The notes under the pieces are model-generated. The model had not been told where the DNA came from and made no database searches. It saw only the letters and a program-made list of their open reading frames with translations. The position numbers and the translations under genes were made by a program. This document shows positions 22,865 through 34,500 of a stretch of 64,000 bases of DNA, one piece after another. How positions within the stretch are numbered: position 1 is the first letter of the stretch; every line of letters begins with the position of its first letter. Origin of the DNA: Tetranychus cinnabarinus (lineage: Eukaryota; Arthropoda; Arachnida; Trombidiformes; Tetranychidae); contig WHVY01000007.1 in the NCBI GenBank assembly GCA_022266195.1, forward strand, positions 2,852,001-2,916,000, given 5' to 3'.

Positions 22865-25015
22865 TCAATTTTTCCAGTCTTTATTCAGAGATTTTTCTAT
22901 TTCATAGTAAGGCGGAAACTTCTGTGTAAATGAACCATGGAAAGCCACAATACGCTTATACACCAACGGCCATAAAGAGTCAAATATAACTTTTGCTCCA
23001 GCATTATTAGGATGTAGACCATCGAACAGGAGAGACCTCGAATCAGGATGATTTTTCGTGATGGAATACAAATCAAGACTTTCTACTTGATTCTCCTCAG
23101 CAACTTCCTTGGAAATGTTAGCGAATCCTTCTGGGTGTCGCTCAGCCATGTTTGGTGGATAACCTTGTGCTTTGGCAGCATCTTCATGATGATAAACTGG
23201 AGGAGTCATCAATATGATTTTATCCGATGAAACACCCTGGCTTCTAATATAATTTATTATCCAATACAAATTATCTTTGTACTGTTCTTTAGGAATATAG
23301 TTATCGTAGCAATCATTTGATCCTAAAAGTATCACAAAACAAGCAGCCTTTTCATAATCATCTTTGGTTAATATATCAGGTAGTATTGCACGAATAGATC
23401 TTGTGGTATAACCACTGAAACCTCGACCAACCACATCACTCACTCTGGAAAAAAATGAAAAATTTTAACGTTTCTAAGTACGACTGCTTTGAATAATTAT
23501 GATTACCTTTGTAAGTTATGAGCCAACATAGTTCCCCAACATCCGCCATCAGCAAAGAAAGCACCCTTTAAAGAAAAAAATGAACAAAAAATCTTGGGAG
23601 TTGTGTGAATGGAAAAGAACAGGGTTGATAACCCTAATAACTTTGATATTATTCAATCAAGAGATCTCTACCAAACAAAATCTGCACCAGTTCAAACATA
23701 AGCATGTTAGAACATCTAAAAATTGCTTTTTGGTGCAGCTACCAATGTATTACTTGTGAGAGTGAACTGGAAGTTTGAAACCGTTTAAAGTGTGAGCTCG
23801 TATGACGATTTGCTGGGATTTCAGGAAAAAGCATGATTATCGAAAAATTGACGAAAGCCAGATCAAAATAAACCATTTTATCAGATTTTCTAGCTTGAAT
23901 TGCATCCTTTATGCATTTTATTTAGATGGATTCAGTTAATCAAATTTCTATAAACATCCCCATGCATTTCAATAGTTTTTTCTGATGAATCGAAAACAAA
24001 AAGGGGCCAAGGCAATCAGTATAAATTTTCCATCCAAAATGTTTATATTAATAACAAAATGATTCCTCGCTAGGCAGTTTACCTTATTCTTTTATCCTTC
24101 ATCCTTATTAAAAATCAAAGTTAAACTGGGAAAATTTGAAGAAAGTGGAACGATTATTTACCTGCGTGATTGAATCTCCAATAAGAATAACTTTGGACCA
24201 TACTGTCTGAGTTATGGTAAGGGAAGAAAAAAGATTATCAAAATTAATGTTTAAAAAGCAAAAAGAAGTCTTTATGATTGATTAAACCTTTGAATTTTGT
24301 TCACTTCACGATCTCTTCTAGTCATAATATATGTACCAGTCAAGGAGCGTCAGCAGAGCAATTTTAAATGAGATTTGGAACTTTTGCGAAATATGTTATT
24401 CAAGAGCAAAATTTTTCACTTAAACTTCCGAAGCTCATCGAATTTTGATTGTACATTTTTTCCAAAATTGCAATTTTTGCCCTGAATCAGGCAAAAATAT
24501 GCAACTCAATGTAAACTACCAGACTGACCTAACAAAATTTTATGTGAGGAAACTTGGCTATCCATTGGCACTTATTCAGTTTACCCCATGCAGCGATATT
24601 TTGTCATTTTTTCTAATCGATTGATATCTTTATTTTTGATTTCATGGTTATTGGATTGGGTCTTCTAGCTGATATGGTTTATATCGTTTCATTTCAATCA
24701 TCTGTGAACTAATCCATTATTACTGAATGACTTTGCGTTGCTTTAACTCTCTTAGAGTAGCAATAATGTTAAAGGTAATTGACTCAACGTATTATTATTA
24801 ATAGAAGAAGAGAAAAATACTTTATCTTCTTCAAGTTGACCTTTAAATGGTTGGTGATACATTTAACCGTAATTGGTTAAACTAACCAAAGGAACAATCA
24901 ATCTACTTACATTTTGGTTGTTTCCAGAATCATAAGATGATGTGATTTCAGCTTGAACTCGAGAGAACCGTGAAACGGCAATGGAAACTAAAACAAGAGA
25001 CAAAATCCACTTCAT
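22865..25015 (-). CDS. Secreted IAH1-like SGNH esterase, copy 3
   Basis: Exons: 25015-24911, 24206-24162, 23565-23507 and 23444-22865 (262 aa). The catalytic motifs are intact (ILIGDSIT, RGFSGYTTRS, GSNDC, DGLHPNNAG). Compared with copies 1 and 2 it lacks four residues in the loop after GSNDC (the TTFIHV part). The signal-peptide exon is preserved with a strong GTAAGT donor. The codon before the exon 2 acceptor is ATA, not ATG. Its ATG lies 672 bp from the divergent OSGEPL1 start, so the two may share a promoter region. Intron 2 is longer (about 600 bp) and shares sequence with the corresponding intron of copy 1. Confidence 0.85.
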
Positions 25016-25687
25016 TTTTAGAGCAAAGACAAAGACAATACTGTTAATGATTTGAGATACAATTTACACAATCCATTTATATATCAAAACAATAAGATCA
25101 ATCAGTTTAACATAATACTATCTGATACCATTTTCATTATTCGATTAACTGTCATGAGATTATTTATCATATGATCGAGTTCGCTGTTAACTGTTTAGCG
25201 GAAAATTTTCTATCTAAAAGGGTTGATAAATGTTCATATCTAACCTATTAGAATATTTCAAGTCCGAAAAAGTGCGGATACTTCCCTGTTAATAAAGCCA
25301 TTGGCATAACCGGTTGAGTAGCCACTTTCGGGTTTAAAAACTGCCAACAGTAAGTCTTAACTTGCAAGTCCCAACTCTTGACTCGAAAGGAAAAATTTTT
25401 TTTACTCACTCCTTTTCATTAAAAAGCTGAAGTGGCAGAAAAATTATGTATTCTCATCCATTTAATACATTTATAATTATAAAATTAATTCCTTGATAGC
25501 TGATTTTGAAATTTCCTGTTCCAAAATCAAAATTTTGCCAAAATTGATGACAAGCAAAATGAAAAATTGCGCCACTTTTGTTTACAGTAAACATGCCTAA
25601 AACATGTGACTTGATGGAAATGAAAACAAGTCATTCTTTTGCTGAATAGTTCGTTTAAATTTATTGACACTTTATTTCTAATCTTCA
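25016..25687. promoter_or_regulatory. Divergent intergenic region between esterase 3 and OSGEPL1
   Basis: 672 bp separate the two start codons, which point away from each other, so both promoters should lie here. The first 190 bp are duplicated sequence shared with the other esterase units. I see no clear TATA or other core motif. Confidence 0.35.
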
Positions 25688-27283
25688 ATGAATTTTGGCC
25701 TTTGTCCATGTTTCGGGCTTTTAATTAGAACTAATTTTAAATCTTATTCACAGTTGTCAAGACATTTTTCAGCCATCAGAGTACTTGGTATCGGTAAGCA
25801 TGCTACAACAATCATGTTCTGTCTATAAACTGATCTTCTTTATTGGTCTGTTTTGATTGTAGAATCCACATGTGATGATACTTGTGCAGCAGTGGTAACT
25901 AGTGATAAACGTATTCTTAGTGACGTTCGTTTCTCTGGGTTGAAATTACATGTAGCTCGAGGTGGCATACTTCCGACAACTGCTCGTGCTAATCATGCTA
26001 CAGCTATAAATGGCGTAGTCAAAGAGGCTCTTGGTAAAGCTGATTGTACAATTAATGAAATCGATTTTGTTGCTGTATCTTACAAGCCTGGCTTAATATT
26101 GTCACTTGGGATTGGCGTTGATTATGCTCGTCGACTATGCCTAAAATATAATAAGCCATTAATAGCTATCCATCACATGGAAGCTCATGCTTTAACAGCT
26201 CATTTAAGTCATTCGGACATTGATTTTCCCTTTCTGACATTATTGATCAGTGGAGGACACACAATGCTTGTGTTAGTCAAGGGTATTGATGAGTTCTACC
26301 TTTTGTCGGAATCAAATATTTGCCCCGTTGGTAAGCTGAGTTTATTTATTTTGTTACTTAATACCGCTTATTAGCTTAAACTTAAACCCATCTATTTTTT
26401 CCATTTCCAGGTGAGTTTCTGGATAAAATTGCGCGACAACTGAAAATAAGAAATTTAGGTAAATAGTTATTAATTTACGTTTAATGTTTCAAACTGATTC
26501 TAGATTTTATCTCATCTAGGCCTTCCGTATGACTCAGTCTCTGGTGGAAGAGCGCTTGAGATTTTGGCAGAAAAAGGGAAACCCATACATTACTCTAATT
26601 CATGGGTTGGTGGAAAGTCAAATTGTTTCAATTTCAACATTAACAATTTGAAAGGATTTTGGCACAATATAATCAGGAATGCAAAAATTAATAATCCTAA
26701 TCTACCTGTTGATAGTCCTTTACCAGATGTTGCTGATATTGCTGCTGGTATCCAGAGATCAATTGTTTATCACATTGGTTCCCGTATTCAGCGAATAGTT
26801 AAATATTTGGAAGCAACAAATATGATCAACATTGTAAATAGACAAAATCTTAGAAAATTAAGATTAGATGATCTTCCTTGTAAAATTAACTACTTAGATC
26901 CAAAGCCAGTTAAACTGAAATTAGTAATTAGTGGTGGAGTTGGCTGTAACAAATATATTGTTGCAAAATTGAAAGACTATTGTGATAAAATGGATACATT
27001 TTATGATGAGACAAAAATAGAAGTTGTGGCCCCTTCACCGAGGCATCTCTGTACAGACAATGGAGTAATGATTGCCTGGAACGGTATTTTAAAATTGATA
27101 CATAAGTGTGACAATAATTGTGTTAATAATATTTTGTTAAGAGAGGCTGACATCATGTCCCTGGAACCAGTCCATGAAGCTCAACTTGGAGAGGATGTAA
27201 GACAATTAATAGATACCTCGTGGATTGTTATAAAACCTTTACAAAAGGAATCAAAGGTTGTACCAAAAAATGAGGTTAAATGA
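25688..27283 (+). CDS. OSGEPL1: Mitochondrial tRNA N6-threonylcarbamoyladenosine transferase OSGEPL1
   Basis: Orthologue of OSGEPL1/Qri7, which makes t6A37 on ANN-decoding mitochondrial tRNAs. Exons: 25688-25793, 25863-26330, 26411-26458 and 26520-27283 (461 aa, phases 1, 1, 1). It is a Kae1/TsaD-family ATPase. The N-terminus (LLIRTNFKSYSQLSRHFSAI) is basic and suits a mitochondrial targeting peptide. RVLGIESTCDDT opens the fold; AIHHMEAHALTAH holds the HxxxH metal ligands; LISGGHTML and SVSGGRALEIL are nucleotide-site segments; CTDNGVMIAWNG carries the last metal Asp. The start was chosen because this ATG is the first in the frame reaching the exon 1 donor. Slightly longer than the human protein (414 aa). 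It converges on the LIN52 chimera 604 bp downstream. Confidence 0.92.
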
Positions 27284-27887
27284 AAAGGCAAGGTAAAGTC
27301 AATTACATCGTCATGAATTTGATTGGTAGAGATAGTAGTGGTAATAATCAGCATCATGATCCTTGCTCATCATTGTATAAATATAATATGATAAGTTACA
27401 TATAAACATCTATTGCATCTTTCTTCCAAACAAACGTTATTGAAGTAAAACTTTGTTTTTTTCTCGTTGAAGTCCATTACTCTACGCTTTCTATTTGCGA
27501 TATTGAATCCGATCCCCGTCAAAATGCAGTCAAGTAACAGCCCAAATGTGATGGTGAAAAAAAGATGCAGTTGATCTTCGTTTCCAAAGTTTGTAATTAA
27601 GAGACCCCTTGGATCCAATAATATCTTCAAAGATAGGATATAGACAATTTACAGGTATACAACAGGCTAAAATGACTGTTTCGTTATTTGCTTAATGTGC
27701 AAAAATCTTTTTTTGAACAGCTTGTTGTCTTGATTTTCATCGATCAGAGTTAATTATGCACAAATATTGTTAGTTAAGTTGCACTGACCAGGAATTTAAT
27801 CCATTCATTCCCCACTGAAAGAGTCAAGAATATTTCCATCTCTTAACATCAACCAGCGATTTAATATTTACTTTCGTATGATTCATG
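27284..27887. other. Convergent 3' regions
   Basis: Noncoding sequence between the OSGEPL1 stop and the stop of the minus-strand LIN52 chimera, expected to hold both 3' UTRs. AT-rich, with candidate but not unique AATAAA-like motifs. Nothing else seen. Confidence 0.4.
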
Positions 27888-28588
27888 TTAATCTCTGCTG
27901 TAAACTTGACCAGAGCTTGTTGAAGGTGGATTATTCTCCGAAGATAATACTCCGAGTAGTCTTCCTCGTGTCATCTCCCTTGATTCTTCCAGCCTGAAAT
28001 GATATGAGTGAAACAAAGAATGTGTTAAATCAGACCTTGATTTTAAAAGAAAATAGCCAAAGAAATTATTCTTACCCTAATTGGAAAGAGAGATCTTGAA
28101 GTTCTTTAACTCTATCGAGTAAGGCAAATGTGGTCAAGCTACCAAAACCATGAAGCATATTTATGTCATCTTGATCCAAATCTGCTAACCATTCAGGTGT
28201 TTCTGGTTTCTCACCAACCAAAGTTTCATTATTAAAAATTTCGGTATTAATAGGAGAACTACGAGCAAGGAAATCTGTTATTCCAGGAACTGACATACAA
28301 AAAGCGGGAAAATTGTAAATAACATTGAAAAACAATGGAAAAATAGCCAATATTGTCAGGCTTACTCTGTTCTGGCCATAAATCCGGACTTGAAGCATCC
28401 AACCTTTCTTCTGAGAACAATGATTTCTCAAATTCTTGAATCATTCCAGTCCATTGTGTAAGATTAATATCCGAATCGTCTTGGTGGCTCATTGCACCAT
28501 CATTTCCACTTTTCTGACCTTGTTCAATATCCTCAAGCATTCTGAAGTTTCTTGGAACAACAACAGTTCCTGACATATTGATTGACAT
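27888..28588 (-). CDS. UBE2V N-terminus fused in frame to LIN52
   Basis: Exons: 28588-28366, 28289-28076 and 27993-27888 (180 aa, all phases agree). Residues 1-50 match the N-terminus of UEV proteins (UBE2V1/UBE2V2/Mms2): VVVPRNFRMLEDIEQGQKS, then DINLTQWTGMI. Directly after, with no splice site between, residues 52-180 match LIN52, a MuvB-core subunit of the DREAM complex: SLFSEERLDASSPDLWPEQ, IPGITDFLA, DQDDINMLHGFGSLTT, QDLSFQLGLEESREMTRG. The LxSxExL pocket-protein motif (L57-L63) and the SP of the DYRK1A-type site (S67) are kept. The UEV catalytic-fold core is absent, and I found no further UEV exons in the window. The LIN52 half is complete, so the gene probably supplies LIN52 function. 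The role of the extra N-terminus is unknown; in UEVs this segment helps bind Ubc13. Confidence 0.85.
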
Positions 28589-30578
28589 TAGATTTAAATC
28601 TATGTAAATCCAATCTGAATAAGATTCTGGTTAGAGAGAAAGGAAGATTACGGGTGAAGCAAAGGAAAACAAGGTTAGCTTAAACAAATTAAAATTAATT
28701 AAAATCAAAAGAAATGATTCAAAAGAAAATTAAAATCTACTAACCAGATTAGTTGATCAATACAGTAAATACCAAAACAAGGAAAATTAAAACACGGTTT
28801 TTTAAACAATACTTTTTATCACAATCTTATATTGGATAAGTGGCGTTACATAGTGTTAAAATGTGAAACAGTTTGGCGCTAAGTACAAATGTTAAGTGAA
28901 GTCTACCTACAAATATCAACATGTTTGTGGTTTTTAAGTACCTTTGTCATACTTGAAACTATAACTGATTAATTAAAGACGCTTAATTGCTTTCTTGCTT
29001 AAATTTTAAACTGTTTCTTTTGGTCTTGCTCAATTTGAGAAAATCTAAGAAGCTTTGAATTACACTGACAATGAGTTACAGTGTTTGTTCACAGTTGTAT
29101 CTCAGTGCCATCGTTTAAATTACGATACCGATCAACATTACTTGAATTTTAAACTGTCTTTTTATTCAACCTATTTGTCCAAATCAAATTTTTCTCAGGC
29201 CTCAACAAACTATCAATGCATTGATGCTATTTATATGTTTATCAATAATTTAAGCGATCCTTTTCATAGCAATAAATCAATTTTTCTGAAGATTTATCCT
29301 CAGCCTCTTTATAAATGAAGATGAAAGAGTGTAGCGTTAATGTAGAAAATTGTATCTTTAAATTTGGTTCTTTTATTGTCTACTAATATCAATAAAATAT
29401 TATACATTTATACACAGCTTTTGTAATCAAAACAGAGGGATAATAATCTTTATTAAGCATTGAAGAACGATTCTCAATTTGCTCATAATTAATAAATTAT
29501 TGATCTTCATACATATCTTTTCTCATTGGATTATACATGTTTTATTCTGGTTCAACTCAACATTTTGATAACCATAGTTTTTGATTTTACATCTGTTTTT
29601 AAAAGTACATGTGTTTTAATTGATTTTGATTGTGCGTTGAAAATTGAATTAACGTTAAATTTAAAGGTGGATGGAAGACCGAATCAAGTAAAAGAGATCA
29701 ATAATTTATTGTTTGGGTAATTATGCTAATAATTTTATTCTTTAACGTTATTTGTGCTCAGCTATTCTCTTCTAAAGATCAACTGAATTGGTAATTTTTT
29801 GGTTTCTATTGAACTGCTAGATGACAATTTTTGGTTATCCATGGATAATGATTAAAAAAGAAACAAAAGGATTTATATTTAAAGCTTCTACAACTGTTGA
29901 ACTATTAATGTTGGTAAATCTGGTTTCTGGTAATAACTGGTCAACAATCAACTTTAGTGTTGAACGATAACACGAAACAATTTTTCGATAGTTGATCGTA
30001 AATTTATTGGTATTATTGTCGAAAACATTTGGACAAAATGGCACTTTTCAATGAAAAAAGAAATGATCCTAAAAATTAAACAAAAATGCAAATTAACTTA
30101 AATCAATTTGCTATCGATATATTGTCTACCCAAAAATATCGATAACTATCGATATTGTTACTGTTAATAACAATTTATCATCGTTCAACTCTAATATGTT
30201 TATGTTGAACTTTGAATCAATTTTAGTTGCTTATCAACTTGCTACTCATTGTGTTGTTGCTGTTTTTTGTTTCTGTTGTTTGACAAAGAAATGAGAAAAG
30301 TTCAAAGCTATCACAGAAAAAGATCAAATCTTCATTTAACAGATACTTTTGATTTACAAATTTATCATGTTCCAATAATTGTCTCATTTTGAATGGAAAT
30401 TTTTTCTTTGCTGGAAATTGAATTGGAATGAGGAATACAATTTACTGTAAAATACCGCTAACTCGAGATGTTGGTAAAAGATAAACGGTGAATTTGAAAT
30501 GAAATCATGGTCCTTAGATGCAAATTGTGTAAGTAAATTTTCTTTTTCTAATATTGACATGTTTTTTCTCGAATTGTG
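28589..30578. other. Intergenic region between LIN52 chimera and calcium channel
   Basis: AT-rich and without a credible gene. It should contain the promoter of the LIN52 chimera (reading left) and the 3' UTR of the calcium channel (arriving from the right). Only the DRE-like cluster at 30112-30154 stands out. Confidence 0.45.
30112..30154. promoter_or_regulatory. Cluster of three TATCGATA palindromes
   Basis: The perfect 8-bp palindrome TATCGATA occurs at 30112-30119, 30137-30144 and 30147-30154. In Drosophila this is the DRE, bound by DREF at promoters of housekeeping and replication genes. Three copies in 43 bp of AT-rich DNA are unlikely by chance. It lies 1.5 kb upstream of the LIN52 chimera start, so it could mark that gene's promoter if a 5' untranslated exon exists. 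The activity is inferred from insects. Confidence 0.35.
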
Positions 30579-31568
30579 TTACAATGATGACTCATGTTGA
30601 ATACTTGGTTTAGATGATGTAGGCGCTGGCGAAAGATGAGATTGGAGTGGAAACTGTTGCCGGTGTTGCTGCAAGCCTTGTTCTTGATGGTTTTCTGAGC
30701 CAGATGGTGGGGAGTTTAACGATTTTTCACTTTCACTTGCTTCACCAGTCCATGTTATTGATTCAACTGAAACAGCGTCCGATTCTAAAGCTAATTCGGG
30801 ATATGAAGGTAAAAGGCATTGAGTGAGTAGAGATGACTCTTCATCAACTATGGTAACATCAGATAATTTACGTGGTGTTGTCAAGCCAGGACCAGCTAAC
30901 TCGCTGTAAAGAGTATTGTTACCTTCTCCTCGAGTTAACAACCTTCTTCTGTCATCTTTATCATTATCGTCTTCAATTGTATCTATTTGTATGAATGGAC
31001 CTTCACTGACGGGATGCCGCCAATTCTGTCTTTCCTGACTTGTATAGTCGCAATTCTTATCCAGCATACGAACTAAATTGTAACCACGGAGTTGATCAGC
31101 TTCATACGCATTTTGATTATCGCAACTTGCTTCCCGATTGGAACTATTTGGTATCGAGTTATGTCGCTCTTCATTATCTTGACCTTCTTCCTCTTCATCT
31201 GACCCTATCATTTGATCGATACCAAAGTGAAATTTAAAGTTGGCTGGAAGTGAAGCTACTCGGTGAAATGCAGATTTACACTTTCTAAGTTCATCGTCAC
31301 GTTTCTTTCTTTCAATGGCATCTTCCAGTGCTCTCTTTTCAGCAGCCAGTTCTCTTGCAATCTCCATGTCAATCTCATAATCTTCATCTTCTTCCATGTT
31401 TTTGTGAGACTCTTCCAGGTGTTTCATTAGAACGGCAACAACAACATTGACCAAAACAAACTGAGCCAATAAAACAAATATAACAAAATAAAGAGGAGCT
31501 ATAACAGGAGATACACAACAATTTCGTAAACAATCTCGTGAAGAGTCACATTGGTCTCGTAAAGTGTC
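30579..31568 (-). CDS. Cav3 terminal exon: domain IV S6 and C-terminal tail
   Basis: 990 nt in phase 0, ending in TAA at 30579-30581. It begins with cysteine-rich extracellular sequence (QCDSSRDCLRNCC), then S6 (FVLLAQFVLVNVVVAVLMKH). The cytoplasmic tail starts with a charged helix (ARELAAEKRALEDAIERKKR) and ends in a Gln/Ser/Pro-rich stretch. There is no IQ motif or EF-hand region like that of Cav1/Cav2, as expected for Cav3. Confidence 0.92.
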   Translation of the reverse strand, partial: DTLRDQCDSSRDCLRNCCVSPVIAPLYFVIFVLLAQFVLVNVVVAVLMKHLEESHKNMEEDEDYEIDMEIARELAAEKRALEDAIERKKRDDELRKCKSAFHRVASLPANFKFHFGIDQMIGSDEEEEGQDNEERHNSIPNSSNREASCDNQNAYEADQLRGYNLVRMLDKNCDYTSQERQNWRHPVSEGPFIQIDTIEDDNDKDDRRRLLTRGEGNNTLYSELAGPGLTTPRKLSDVTIVDEESSLLTQCLLPSYPELALESDAVSVESITWTGEASESEKSLNSPPSGSENHQEQGLQQHRQQFPLQSHLSPAPTSSKPSIQHESSL

Positions 31569-34500
31569 CTAAGAACGAAAAAGATAGATCGAACAAGTAT
31601 AAATTATTTTGAAATTTTACCCGCAAATGTCTCTACCATTACCTTCATAACACCATTCCAATTGTCTCCCGTGGCAACTCTGAATAATGTTAAAAAAGCC
31701 ATTCCAAAGTTCTGGAAGTGGGCATGTTCTGAAAGCCCTTGGCATGGATGATCATCATCACATTCTGGAAAAAGGTGATAAAAAAATATCAATTTGGGAA
31801 ACGCAATCCTAGCATTTTCATTCAAATCATCATCAAGAACAAAAAGATTCAATAAGTCAATGTATAATTACCTAAACGACCAAATAATTCAACTCCAAGA
31901 GCAGCGAAGATAAAAAATAATAGAAAAAAAAGTAGGCCAAGGTTACCTACTTGGGGAAGCGCTTGCATAACAGTGTTTAACAAGGCACGCATTCCTTTGG
32001 CCATTTTAAGAAGTTTAAGGACACGCGCGATTCGCGCCACTCTCATAACCCGAATTATGGTCGGATTGATTGGAATCAATTCTGATTCCATTTCTTCCAA
32101 AATTATACCAACAATGGACAGTATAACAATTAGAACATCCAATTGGTTCCATTTATCTTTGAGGTAACGACGGATTCCAAGTGCATAAAGTTTCATTAAG
32201 GCCTCACAAACAAAAACCGAGGTAAAAACAAAATTGAACATCTTCAGGGAATATTCCAATTCCTAAAGAGTTAACAATAGAGATGGAAATAAGCAAAAGA
32301 AAAAAGATTTCAGAACCAATCGGAAAAGGCATTAAAAGAGGCAGCAAAGCGAAAGAAAAGACAGAAAGATCAAATCGTAAATATCGAGAATAAAAGTTTA
32401 TGAACTTTGGTTTCCAGTTATCAATAATGAAAATACATGAACATCTTACCCAGGGCATTTGATAATGCTCCAATGACATGGTTATTACATTTAAACAGAT
32501 AACACCAGCTATAATGGCATCAAAATATTTTCCTGTCACCATATTATGAGTTTTCAATCGAAATGGACCATAACCAATATAATACGGTGGTTCTCTCATT
32601 TCTGGAAATAAAGCATCAAAGAAATAATAGATTATCATTATCATTATCATCCAGGAAATCAAAATAATAAAGTGAAAATCTTAACCGATTCAGGGGAGAG
32701 AAAAAAATGAATATTAAATGTATTATTACTGTAACTGTAGACCAGGAAAATATTAGTATTACAAAAGTAAAGTTCATTTTTTTGTAAAATACAATTTCTC
32801 TTATTTTTCTGTTTTCTATTTGATTGTTGGCCATCAAAAAAATCTGTAAACCTTTGTCAAAATTGTATTACAATATTAGAGACAAATAGCTGTAAAGAAG
32901 GCAAAAGGCTCAAGTTGAAAAGGTGATGCCACAAATGAAGGAAAAAATGACTCGATAAGACATGGGATTGGTAAACGAGATCAGATTGAAATGAATGTGT
33001 AAAAAGAGAGGTTTAAATTAATGTTAAACATGCAAATTTTGATGCAACAATTGCTTCAATTGAAAGATGGAAAAAAGTAAAACAATAAACATGATCATGG
33101 GGAGTCTCGATAGATAACCAGAAAAATGATATTTACTTGCATCAAGTTGACTATTAAATTGAATTTCATGATAACATAACATTAAAAGTGAAACCTGGAG
33201 GTTAGATGAAAATGTGATACAAACAATTCAACTTGCGTCTCTACAGATCACAGTTTTCATGTCAACCAAGAATGAAAAAAACCCAAAAAGAATCGCAAAT
33301 TAAATTCAATTGATTATTAAGTTAACCTTAAAAATGATTGAAAGCATCAAAAAAAACCAGAGAAACATTAATTTTTGAAAATTTCCACTTTACGATGAAA
33401 GTAAATGGTTTGTCTAGAAAAGGCTGATTTAGACAAAACCAATCATTAATCATATTTTTGTGAAATAAATCTCTCGAATCACTGATCAACACAAAATTGA
33501 ACAAATTGAATTAAAATTGGAATCTCAATTTGCGCTTCAACACAATGAGTTTGACAGCAATCTTCATATCAATTTTGTAATTTTTAAATGAAACTGTTTA
33601 AATTTGTAATTCCAATGGTTGAGGGAAACAATTATTTTGACCAACTTGACCACAGAATCAATTTAATTGTGTAAAGCCAATTGAAGTGGACTCCAGTTGA
33701 CAGAGAAGACCAAAGTAACTCAATTTGTCCAGAAACCTTTCAAATGGCTTTCAATGTTTTCTTAGTCACAACATTACATTAAGCAAATTCAATTTATCCT
33801 TAACCTTTGCGTTTATTCAATTGAACATGAAACAAAAAATAATTATTATCATGAAAATGATGTAGATAATCATTATGATTATTACAATGTCCAATTGACC
33901 TTGCATTTGATTACCTTTGCTTCCCATTTCCTATCAAAATTATCATTGCTCCAGTTGCTTCCAAGTTAAACATTAAACTCTTATTATCTTTTCACTCCAA
34001 TTATAACATTAGTTGGCGCATTCATCATCACCATTACCTGGTTAACTGTGCAATCAAAATTATTGGTTAACTCGTTTAATTCAATTTCAGGGTAAACTGA
34101 TTAAACGATGAAAATTCTTAGCATATTTTGTTAACCAAAAAGCCTCAACAACTGATTAATTAGTAACTTTTTACCTGTTAAAGAAGCTTCTTTCAGAGAC
34201 GAGTAATTTAACCAAGTTCATCGAGTTTTTCAGAAGCATTTTTTTCTCAGATTAAACAAGCTGAAGCAAAATGATTAAAAAGAGTTGAATGAAGCGTTCG
34301 ATCAATCATTCAGTAACTTTGGTAAGTTTCAAACCACTTTTCTAATCAGTGGTGATGAACAATTTGATGAAATGTGTTTCACTTGCAATGGAAAGTTTGC
34401 TGATTGGAAAAGACAATTTGAGCGAAAACTGGAAAAATTGAAATTGATCAACTTGAATGACATTTGATTATTCGAAAGCTGTCAACTTTCGACTAATTTT

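Noticed and set aside
27370..27630. 86-codon minus-strand ORF between OSGEPL1 and the LIN52 chimera
   Set aside because: Lies in convergent 3' UTR territory and shows no domain.
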